From Triatoma infestans (lineage: Eukaryota > Arthropoda > Insecta > Hemiptera > Reduviidae): a stretch of DNA of 64,000 nucleotides. Every line of letters begins with the position of its first letter. Within the stretch, counting starts at the first letter, position 1. The notes beneath the pieces were generated by a model, which ran no database searches, was not told the origin of the DNA, and saw nothing but the letters and a program-made list of their open reading frames with translations. Positions 54,993 through 64,000 of this stretch are shown here, piece by piece. Position numbers and translations under genes: made by a program. Where the stretch lies: contig JAAEAF010000265.1 of assembly GCA_011037195.1 (NCBI GenBank), positions 1 to 64,000 on the forward strand. Reading direction: 5' to 3'.

Positions 54993-57900
54993 ATGGAAAG
55001 CCTAAACCAGAGTGCTTCGGGGACTTCTTCCTTTTTTCTATCTGCTACACGAAGAGCTTCCACACCTAAAATGTAAATATATTTTGAAGATTTTAACTAG
55101 TCATTATTCAAACAACCGAAATGTTGGTTGGCTGGGGCCAAAGAAAAACTTTTTAACTGTGACTAACAACAATTTGTTTGTTTTATGAACAACGGCCACA
55201 TGTAATTATTGTTTGTAATGTTGTTATTCATTTTAAAAATTGCTGAAAGCGATCTCATAAGTACTCCCATTGCAAGTCTCTCTATTCTGCTATTTATTGA
55301 TGGTTTGTATTCATATCTATATTTTTGCTCTAGGAAAGTTGCTAGAACTCGACAGTCTGTTCTCGTAACTCAACAGCATTTAGTTGAACAATTTGGACCT
55401 CAAATGCCTGTGCAAGTTGCCGAATCATTAGCATCCAATCAAGGTATTTTACGATATATGTACCTAATTGCTACTTTTTAAGTTTATTTTTTACATCTTA
55501 TAAGTTTGTTTAAAGGTCGTAAAAGGTCATCTGTAAAAGTAAGTGGCGAATATGGATGGGGTTGGTATGTGTGTGGTAGAAAATTGTTGGTATGGCATGT
55601 TGTGCCAACAAAGGAAACCATAGCACCAACAGTAATATCCAGAGAACTTCTGCTGCCGTCTAGTGATCTTGCCCATACAGCTAATCATGTAGTTATCTTT
55701 GTTCAGCCTGACCAAAAGGTAATCATATTTATTATTCTTAACTGCTTTAGTAAAATATTAGAAGTGATAATATTATTATTGTTCTAACATCATCACTGTA
55801 CATCATGCTCATGTTAATATAATCTGAAAATGCTTAGAATACGGCATTTACCTGACGAATGACATATATTTTTACATTTCAGACAGCATCTTGTGTGGCT
55901 GTTTCGCCGGAAGGGCTTGTAAGGTATTGGCAGGAAGTTGGACAGCATTCGCCTTGGGTAGATGTTAATGCTCATCTTGGTGGAGAAGAGGTATAACAGT
56001 TACGAGATTCCCCATTTATTCTTGTATATGAATGTATATTATCATTAGTATATATCCTCTTAGGTTTGTGCGGTAGAATATACACCACCCCTGGGCTGTG
56101 TAGCCGTGACAACATCAGGATCTTTGGTAGTGGTAACTCCTATCCTTGATCGAGGTCTTCCTACTGTTACCACATCGCATTTGTCGGCAGCTCATGGTGG
56201 TTGGCTAGGCGGTCTTGGCAAGAGGGTCAGCTCTATCATCTTTGGAATGTCAACTTCTGGAGCTGTTGATAACGTTAGTACATAGAAAACTATATCAGAG
56301 ACATTTTCCGTGGTAGCCTGCTTCATTTTGTGGTCATCGACCGGTTTCGGGCGTTCGTCCATCTTCAGGATGCATTTTTCAGATAATGTGACAACACAGA
56401 CTTGCACAGAGCAGTCAGTGTGTAAACTTTACACTCTGTGTGTAAACTGAGTTTGCTCTGTGCAAGTGTGTGCTGTCACACTGTCTGAAAAACGCATCCT
56501 GAAGATGGGCGAACGCCCGAAACCGGTCGATGACCACAAAATGAAGCAGGCTACCACGGAAAATGTCTCTGATACTTTCCAGCTCTGCGGAACCAACCAC
56601 CACAACAGAAAACTATATCTTTGAACTTTTTCCTCAGTTGTAATTTTGATGGTTTTTAAAATATTACAGAGAGTGGTTAAAGTAGTGACTCGTGAAAGTG
56701 GTAATGATATTTGGGAAATATATTTATTAGCTGGTTTAACCTTGCAACTTTGGTTACTTAGTGATAAAAATCGCCAGTTATTGTACGATATAAGTATTGA
56801 AGATCTCATACGTGCGGCTTTTCCACGCAAGGTATGTTTTATCCTTTTTTTAAGTAAACTATGTTCTATTATCCAAAATTCTTTCAAAACTTTCCAAAAT
56901 GGAACAATATGTCAGCGCTTTCCTTTGTTTAGTAATTAATTAATAATGTTAGGCAGTACAGAATGGTGATTGTGAACTTGTAGTCACCGATATGCGCCTA
57001 ACTGAAGGAGGTCTTATGGTTTTAGTGGCATCATCGGAACCTCGACATTATGTACTTAGTAAGTTTGTGATTAGCAACAATTAATATTGTTTTTGCGTAT
57101 AGTTTTTTATATACTGAATAAACATTTCATAGTGGAACTATCTTGCTTGGACCAAAATCCACCAACGGAAGCACTGGTAATGTGTATATTGACAAATAAA
57201 GATAGTGCAACTTTAGAAATGGGAACAAGTAGTCCTGGATGTGTGGCATCACTTCGGTTTCTTCTTTTACCGGCTACCGCGTTGATTTTTAACTCTAAAG
57301 TTATTTTTGCTGTACCTAGTAAGTTTTAAAATAGTTTCCGTTGAGCAACTACAAATCAAGGCATTTAATTGAAAATTATGTTTATTGTTTTTTTTTTTTT
57401 TAGTTGCTGGAAAAGCAATGGATGGTGACAGAATAGATATTCCAGGAGGGATCGTATTAGGAGGTGATATGTATAAAAATAAACCTGTATTTTTTTCTGC
57501 TACATATGGTTTTCTATCAATATGTCCAATAGATACTGCTTGTATTGATCTTCTTAATAGGTAGTATTATACACTTGTACTTAGAAATTTTGATATATTG
57601 CATTACGTAATTTGAATCAAATCAATGAATAGTTCAACTTCATATACAGAAGAACAATTCACACATACCATATAACCTGTAAATAAAGCACTTAGATCTT
57701 CGGGTTGAGTCGCGTCAGTGATTTGTTGAGACACTTCATTGACGTTACATTCTATGTTGAAACACTGACACCAAAGGGAACCTTTCTGGTCGCAGTGAAC
57801 TTTGTCGCAATAACTGAATTAAGAAGCGCTTGCATAGATAATCATTGCCGCAGTTATTATTTCTAGTTTTAATTATATAATTCAGTACACCCGTAAGGGT

Positions 57901-60900
57901 TATCTGTTGCATGTAGTTACTTGGGGAGTAGCGACTTCACGGGTTATCACAGCTCAGTACTCCACGCACTTCGTCAGAACATACACAATACACTGTACTA
58001 CATACACTGTACACTTTACAGATAGCAACGCGGAGCTCCCAGGTACGAATCCAGCATGACGCCCTTAGATTTTCTCTTCCTAGGAGCCTCTACAACTCAC
58101 TGTACGGTAATGAGCAGTGTTGTCTATAGCTAGAGAACACTGCTTGAAGGCCGGCAGTGCACTGAGAAGGCTTCGGGGAGCACAATAGATCTTTCAGGTC
58201 ACAGTGCGATAATCCCCTACAACAATATACTATATAATTCAGTAATGGTAAAATTTTATAATTTTTTAAATATTCCTTTCAGTTCAAATGCAGAAACTCT
58301 TGCAACTCCAAGTATTATTTCTTCGAGAGAACCTCCTGTGTCTACTAAACCTGATTATGTTTCCACTATAAAGACTGCTTTTATATTGTACATTAGAAAA
58401 AATATCGTAAGTTTAATTTCACTTTTTTATATAACTTTCATTAGCTTTTTTTATATATAAAAAAAGTACATAGAATGTAGTGAATTTCTAGAGTTTACCA
58501 GAATGGAGACTTTTAGATTAAATTGACATTATTAAACAGTATTGCCTTTATCTTCATGAACTTTTTTGTTTCAGGGTCAGTGTAAACATGTTATTGAAAA
58601 AGCATTTCCAACAGAAAAGAATATGAAAGTTGATTCTCCTTTGTCTACAACTATGGTCAAAGTTAGTTTGGATATTATTAATGATCTTCCGCTCAAAGAT
58701 CCTCGTTGGGGTGAAAAATCTCACAGTAATATCCATGTTTTATTAAAGAATTCTTAATTTTTTTATTTTATTTAATATTTTCTTTTTTTAAGATTTTTAA
58801 ATGACCATAATTTGTTGTTTTTTAAGCTCCTAGTTTGTCTGGAGTTACATCATTGCGAATTGAAACACAGTTGATGGAAAAACTTCAAGCCCATGATCTA
58901 TTTTTAAAATTTGTAAAAGATCTAAACTTGGCCAATCAGGTATCTATAATTGTTGGTCGCAATGTATTTAAATTATCTAAACGGTGATATGTTATTAAAA
59001 AAGTGATATATTACATATTTCTCAGTTGGGTAAAGTTACGCGACAAAATGCAGAAGTACGAACTATACACATTTTGACTGAGCACAATGAAAAAATCATG
59101 GCAACTATGGCGTTACGCAGCAGACAGAAAGAGTAAGTAATGTTTCACTGCAAATCAAGTCCATTAAGTTTAGTAAGTAGTATTCAAGTAGCACAAAATA
59201 GATATATAGTTAAGTTCTAAAATTTATTACACAATGTTGCTTTCTATTTACATATTTCCCATCAGCTGTTATTAAAGATCAATGAATTTATAAAATTCCA
59301 ACACTATTATTATCTCTTTACTGATAGTCAGTATTATTCGCCCAAAGGATATGGTCGCTCTTTTAGGGATAGAATTATTCGGGGCAAACATGTATTATAG
59401 CGCCATAACCATGAGTTTTGGATTTTAAGGATATATATTATTCCTAGTTAGGATTTCTTCCATCAGTAGAGCACTTGTAATTCCCTTACAAGGAATACAG
59501 GGTTATCAAACTAAATATTTCTCTAAATTCTATTAAGTACCCAGAATGGCCGTTTAGACATCTGCCTTTTCTGTGAAAAAGGAATTTTTGAACGAAGATG
59601 AAAAATATCTACATAAATTTATTTTACAAAACAAAGTATTCTTTATTAATGTTATATAACAAGTATTACAATAGAAGAGTGACCTTTTTATTGTTTGTCT
59701 TTTGATGACTATTTTATGTTTCCAGTTTTGAAGAATTAATTGATTCAGCCATAACTAAAGCTGTGATGAACATGGAGTTTCAACTTACGCCCAAGCTGAC
59801 AAGCCAAGATTACTTTTATCGATATGTAAGCAGTTTTCATTAAATATATCACAGAGATGTAAATTGACTATGGTTGACGTTGATCTACATATATGATTTA
59901 ACATAATATTACTTTGTGATGCGATTTGGTCAAATTTCGAAATCATTTTCACAAGATAATACGATGTTGTCACCTCAGTGCGAAAAAATGTTCTAAGCAT
60001 TTACTGTTCTTGTTTGGGAGAAAGCGACAAAAGAGACTCAAAGATCAAAAAACATAGGAACTAAACTCGATTTATGTTTCAACATTATCAGGAGCATCCA
60101 ACATGAAGGTTGGGTAAATCTATCAATTGTAAATGCAATGTTATGGCATTGCAAAATTTTCCAAATTTTCGCGATTTCCTCGAAAACGGCCGAAACAATT
60201 TTTCTTTAAAATAGTTTTATTGAGTATACTTCGCCGCCATCAGTTGCGAGCAATTTTTCGCTCGAGCCAAGACTTTGCAACGTAGTGGAGAAAGAGCAGT
60301 GTCTCCCCCCCCCCAAACTGCAATTATCCTTACCAGCAAGACCTAATAGATCATATGCTTCCTGAGCTATTAGTGCCCAGTTTAAAGCAATAGCAATGCC
60401 ATGGAACAGTTATGCTTGAGCATTTGCGACTGCATAAATAAATACTAACTGTATACAAAAAGATATTATTGTTTGATGCAATTTTCCGGGTAAGTTATTT
60501 TAGAAGATCCTGGATATTCTAAGCCCATGAACTTCTCTTTATACTGCCTTTTTAGGATAATGTATGGTTCCACCACCCTTATAACTTTCGAAAGTTAAAA
60601 TTTTTCGAAAGTCACTTACAAAACCATTATAACTTGAAAGTTCAATCAAACTTCATTAACAATTCCATGTTTAAAGAAGGTTGTTGACTTGAAACTACGT
60701 TAATAGTAAGAGAAAGTTTTGTGATTATTATACAAAAGATTTATTTGTATTTTTTAGGTAAGCATTGTGGATGAAGGTTTGCGAGTAATGGTAGAAAACT
60801 GTGAAAACTTGGCGATAGAAGGGCTCAGTATCAGTAAATACATGAAGATACTTTTAGCAACAAATGAAATTATTACAGTAATTTCATAATTTTGTTTAAA

Positions 60901-62237
60901 TATATTACATTTAAATATTGTATAATAAGTTAAGACTGTTGTATCAATTTTAGGAAGTTGCTTATGCTGTAATTAGAAAAAGAGAACGCAAAGGTTATTA
61001 TATTGACAAGAGCTACCTACCTTGGATTTCAGCGCCAGGCAATAAAGGATTATACGATCATCTTGTACTATTGGTACTGCAAATTAACTAAGTTATGTTA
61101 CATGGAATGTTACATTTTGGAAGAAAGTAATAAACAAAATGCTTTGTTCTGTTTATTGTTTCAGACATTGTTAACCTATGAACTTATTAGGGATTATCAT
61201 GACCAATTTGCCGACTGCAGTAATATGATCATGCAATTGTTTCTGTTGAGTGATGTCATACTTTACACTCAAAAAGATTATCCACCACATCAGAAATATT
61301 ATGATCTTCGTGCTTCGCTGATTAAATATTTCAGTACGTATTTTTTTAGTGTTTGCATATTTTTGTTTTGTTTTGTTTTTTGGTAAAGAAATCTTATAAA
61401 TATTTGAGTAATAATTTTGTGAATTACTAATTTTTCTTTTAGTAACTCTGAAAGCATACGATCTAGCCAAGAAATTAGCATATAAATACAAAGATTTCAA
61501 ACTATTAATTGAAGTAGTGTACAAAATGAAACAGCCGGAAAAATTATATGAATACATGAGAGTTTTTGGAGATGAGGTAATTTTATAATTAGATTTTAAA
61601 ACTTGAGTTTTAAGTTTAAATAATATATTATCGACAAATATTAGGTACATCAAGCCATTGCTTAACATTTCGATGAAATTATCTTTTCTGTAGAAACTAT
61701 TTTATATATAAAATCATTTTTCAATTATTTTCTTGAATTATAGGGATTTTGTGAGGAAGTATTTAAATGGCTTATAGCAGCAAAACGATTTTCCGAATTA
61801 TTAAAATTGGAAACACCACCTGGACATGAACATAAATTAGGTATATTTCTTCGTAAATATCCACGATTAAATTGGTTATATTTAATTAGGGAGAAGGATT
61901 TTGCGTCTGCAGCCAATATCCTTACTGAGCAGGCACTCAATTTTAACAAGAGTGCTTTAATTAAACAGGTTTGTTGACCTTTGAATTATATGGAAAATTA
62001 ATTACTGTTTTGCTTAACTAATATTCAACCTATTTTTTTTTCTTTTTTCAGCGTATGTTGTCTTTTGGTAAATTGCTTTCCGTGGTTGGTGATAATCTGG
62101 ATAGTAATTTAGAAAGTAAAGTTAATTCACAATTGGAATGTTTGGATTATCAAAAAAATCTTCCAGTATCTGCTTTGGCTCCATTTGCTGCGGATCTTAA
62201 GAATGTCCGTGCATTTACTCCATATGAGCTAATACAG
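54993..62237 (+). CDS. Nup133: Nucleoporin Nup133, exons 1-20 (3' end beyond window)
   Basis: Scaffold nucleoporin of the Y-shaped Nup107-160 complex of the nuclear pore. Exons: 54993-55072, 55334-55443, 55516-55718, 55883-55990, 56064-56273, 56670-56831, 56953-57058, 57133-57318, 57404-57560, 58283-58406, 58575-58725, 58827-58939, 59026-59132, 59726-59825, 60758-60877, 60954-61073, 61165-61333, 61443-61576, 61744-61968, 62052-62237. All introns are GT-AG and all phases agree, giving 957 continuous codons. Landmarks: Ser/Arg-rich N-terminus (MESLNQSASGTSS); PVQVAESLASN and EYGWGWYVCGRKLLVWHV opening the beta-propeller; VRYWQEVGQHSPW; GGWLGGLGKRVSSIIFG; PGGIVLGGDMYKNKPVFFS at the end of the propeller; then the alpha-helical stack with VSLDIINDLPLKDPRWGEK, YYIDKSYLPWISAPGNKGLY and KYPRLNWLYLIREKDFASAA. 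The order follows Nup133, not Nup155. The last 150-200 residues of the helical C-terminus should lie to the right of 64000. Introns 5, 9 and 20 carry mobile elements; no coding lesion is seen. Confidence 0.94.
56335..56372 (-). ncRNA. Hammerhead motif in the antisense half of the intron element
   Basis: Minus strand: CATC, CTGAAGA, TGGACG-AA-CGCCC (stem II with one G-to-A change and thus one mismatch), GAAA, CCGG, TC, GATG. Core bases complete. Confidence 0.65.
56495..56532 (+). ncRNA. Hammerhead motif in sense orientation inside Nup133 intron 5
   Basis: Plus strand: CATC, CTGAAGA, extra T, GGGCG-AA-CGCCC, GAAA, CCGG, TC, GATG. It is a complete copy on the transcribed strand of Nup133, so the pre-mRNA intron could in principle be cut here. 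Confidence 0.7.
58022..58200 (+). repeat. tRNA-derived SINE in Nup133 intron 9
   Basis: B box GGTACGAATCC (58042-58052, one change from consensus), then the body with ctaggagcctctacaactca, actgtacggta, a local insertion (tgtctatagctagagaac), gcagtgcactgagaaggct. Confidence 0.75.
59826..60757 (+). other. Nup133 intron 14, long, with a trace of the ~300-bp repeat
   Basis: Bounded by gtaagc and gtattttttag. 60100-60240 contains ttcgcgatttcctcgaaaac and related family text; no gene inside. Confidence 0.6.
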
Positions 62238-62949
62238 GTATTAGAGCTATATGAAAACACCTTGTCTGCACACTTCCTAAACACTTCGGGCGTCCTTTGG
62301 ACTTCCTTCTTTTTTTTTCTGTCTTCCCGCCAATCTTACAATGTTTCCACACTATCAGCGTTCTCTTAAGCAGGTATCCCTTACAATAATTGTCTGGGGG
62401 TTTGCTTTTATATATTATTCTTATTTATTTATTGCTTTTTGGATACATAGATCCATAGCAAGGAGTGGGTTTGACAAAATTACATATATATTGAGTAAAT
62501 AATCTTCTCAACTCAGTGTAGAACTGATAGCAGAACAAAAAATATAAGAAGAAAATAAAGAAAACACAATTGTAAATGTAAATAGAATTCCTAAAAGATG
62601 TCTAATTATACATTAAAATAGCTAACCGCTTACTATATAGATAAAACTAAATATGAAAAGAACAAAAAACAAACTAACACTAACATTAACTAACAAACTA
62701 ACACTAACAAATAAACATTGAACTTGACCTACAAATATTATCAATATTCTTGTTTATTATTATTATTATTCTAAATATTATAATATAATAATTATGGAAT
62801 TGATACTATTTAACATAAATCATCCAATTAAATTTCTAAAAGCCAAGCTTTTAGCAACAAATAAGTGAATGTTATTTAATTTATTTTTATTAATATTGGA
62901 CAAAAGCATCCTGTGGGCTGTCAAGAAGTATTGGTTTAAATATTTATTT
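62238..62949 (+). other. Start of Nup133 intron 20 before the LINE
   Basis: Donor gtatta at 62238. AT-rich DNA with short repetitive text (aactaacactaacattaact near 62670). No exon with Nup133 C-terminal features was seen before the LINE. Confidence 0.5.
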
Positions 62950-63795
62950 CTATATGGCAAGATAATGCAGATTACCACATACACCAAATCAAATCAGAAA
63001 AAGCATTCCGTATAATTATAAGACATTTACACCACACAACACCAACTACAGAGATAATAGAGGATCTTGAACGCCACAGTTTCAAAGTGAGAAATGTTAC
63101 AATGTTAAACATCCCAAATCTAAATCACCACGCCCACTATTCTTTGTAGATCTTGAACCACAACACAATAACCCGGTAATATTCAATCTGAAAACATTAC
63201 TTTATACCAGAATAAAAATAGAAGAACCACGCAAAACAGTAGAATTATTACAGTGCAAAAGGTGCTAACAGTACGGACATACACGAACGTACTGTAATCA
63301 CGCTCCCAGATGTGTAAGTGTGCTGGTTCGCATCCATCATCCGAATGCACTAAACCACGTGAAATCCTCCGAGCTGCGTTCTCTGCTTAGAAGAGCATGT
63401 GGCTAGCTGGAAAGGATGCGTGGTCCACAAAGAACTGCAATGTCTGCGGAGAAGAAACAACAATGACGGATTCTATAACAACGGAAATCGGGCCGAACAC
63501 CTTCAACCTAGCTACACAACTTCTCGTCCAGCTGTACCAAAACAGTCAGAATTTCCTAAACTTGGTAATGAAGAATCAAGACATCAAGGAACCTCATCAC
63601 CTTCCAATAACAGAACTTCAAAAAATCGCGAGATCTTCAGCGGTTCGTCCACCTTTCGTACCGCCTTCTCCTATCTCTAATGACATTCCCTCCCTTCTTA
63701 CCTCATTCATCTCTGAATTCAAATCTCTTATTAATCCTCTCATTACACTTCTTATTACTCTTGTTAGTGAACTCATTCCTAAACTTTCTCGATGA
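62950..63795 (+). pseudogene. jockey-type LINE ORF1 (gag-like, zinc-knuckle) remnant
   Basis: Plus-strand text in Nup133 intron 20: HQIKSEKAFRIIIRHLHHTT, EIIEDLERHSFKVRNVTMLN, NPVIFNLKTLLYTRIKIEEP, then a Cys/His cluster VELLQCKRC.QYGHTRTYCN and HAPRC (CCHC knuckles). It is the PRE_C2HC-zinc knuckle pattern of jockey-clade ORF1 proteins. An in-frame stop (TAA) follows CKRC and other breaks occur before the open part at 63397-63795, whose C-terminal text (LATQLLVQLYQNSQNFLNLV) is compatible with the ORF1 tail. Confidence 0.82.
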
Positions 63796-64000
63796 ATCTT
63801 AATCGTCAACATTCACTTGCGATTCTTCTCTGGAATGTCAACGGGTTGAACTCCCACAGAGACGAATTAGACATATTTCTACATGAAAGACGAATTGACA
63901 TCGCACTTATTTCTGAAACTCACTTTACAGGACGATCTAACTTTTACATAACTGGATACACTACTTACAGGACTGACCATCCGGACGATACATCTCATGG
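63792..64000 (+). CDS. jockey-type LINE ORF2 start: endonuclease domain (partial)
   Basis: An ATG at 63792 overlaps the end of ORF1 (atga), and the frame stays open to the window edge. It begins MNLNRQHSLAILLWNVNGLN, then DELDIFLHERRIDIALISET and HFTGRSNFYITGYTTYRTDH: WNVNGL (N), LISETHF (E) are the first two blocks of the APE-type endonuclease. The rest of ORF2 is outside the window. The ATGA overlap is typical of jockey elements' ORF1/ORF2 arrangement. Intact as far as visible. Confidence 0.88.
   Translation, partial: MNLNRQHSLAILLWNVNGLNSHRDELDIFLHERRIDIALISETHFTGRSNFYITGYTTYRTDHPDDTSH

Larger units (their letters stand above)
56297..56606. mobile_element. 310-bp palindromic Penelope-derived element with two opposed hammerheads
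   Basis: Lies in Nup133 intron 5 and is bracketed by a perfect 13-bp duplication, AGAAAACTATATC, at 56284-56296 and 56607-56619. The left half is the Penelope-family tail in minus orientation and the right half the same tail in plus orientation, meeting in a small palindromic centre (agtgtgtaaac / gtgtaaactgag). There is no coding sequence, so this is a non-autonomous element. The right end continues tttccagctctgcggaacc, longer than the left. Confidence 0.82.

Noticed and set aside
54993..62237. Assignment of the right-hand gene to Nup155/Nup154
   Set aside because: The ordered motifs (QVAESLA, GGWLGGLGKRVSS, DLPLKDPRWGE, YPRLNWLYLI) follow Nup133, and the Nup155 N-terminal signature is absent.

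Overview
The window looks like AT-rich nuclear DNA of an arthropod, most likely an insect. It has spliced genes with GT-AG introns, long intergenic stretches and a dense mix of decayed mobile elements (Penelope-like elements, RNase H-type and jockey-type LINEs, gypsy-like LTRs, piggyBac, Tc1/mariner, a Helitron trace, tRNA-derived SINEs). I cannot place it to order from sequence alone.

Layout from left to right. 1-1.4 kb: 3' end of a broken LINE. 1.4-7.4 kb: a dispersed ~300-bp satellite-like repeat and a head-to-head Penelope-like element (PLE) whose arms each end in a hammerhead-ribozyme motif. 7.4-12.8 kb: a two-coding-exon gene for a secreted or membrane-anchored Pro-, Ala- and His-rich protein. 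17.2-19.7 kb: the large 3' exon of a second low-complexity protein with one membrane segment. 21.2-23.6 kb: a LINE RT remnant inside a direct duplication, then a Tc1 pseudogene. 24.1-26.6, 42.1-44.6 and 48.9-51.6 kb: three intronless genes resembling IQUB (IQ motif and ubiquitin-like domain protein), all on the plus strand. 27.4-29.6 kb: a piggyBac pseudogene. 29.9-41.6 kb: nested retroelement debris (jockey RT, PLE fragments, three LTRs, a 66-bp minisatellite, Helitron helicase remnant). 54.99 kb to the right edge: at least 20 exons of Nup133, a scaffold nucleoporin of the Nup107-160 complex; its last exons lie beyond the window. The intron after exon 20 holds the 5' part of a jockey-type LINE that runs off the edge.

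Two themes stand out. First, hammerhead-like cores (CTGANGA / stem II / GAAA / palindromic stem III / TC) recur at eight or more places, always in PLE-related sequence. They include a compact 310-bp inverted element with a 13-bp target duplication and two opposed ribozymes inside Nup133 intron 5, and a divergent ribozyme with an 8-bp stem I at 27.6 kb. Second, an IQUB-like gene family has been amplified here without introns; the two closest copies are almost identical in the middle but clearly diverged at the N-terminus, which suggests gene conversion or uneven selection. No operon-like functional grouping is apparent; the genes are neighbours rather than partners.
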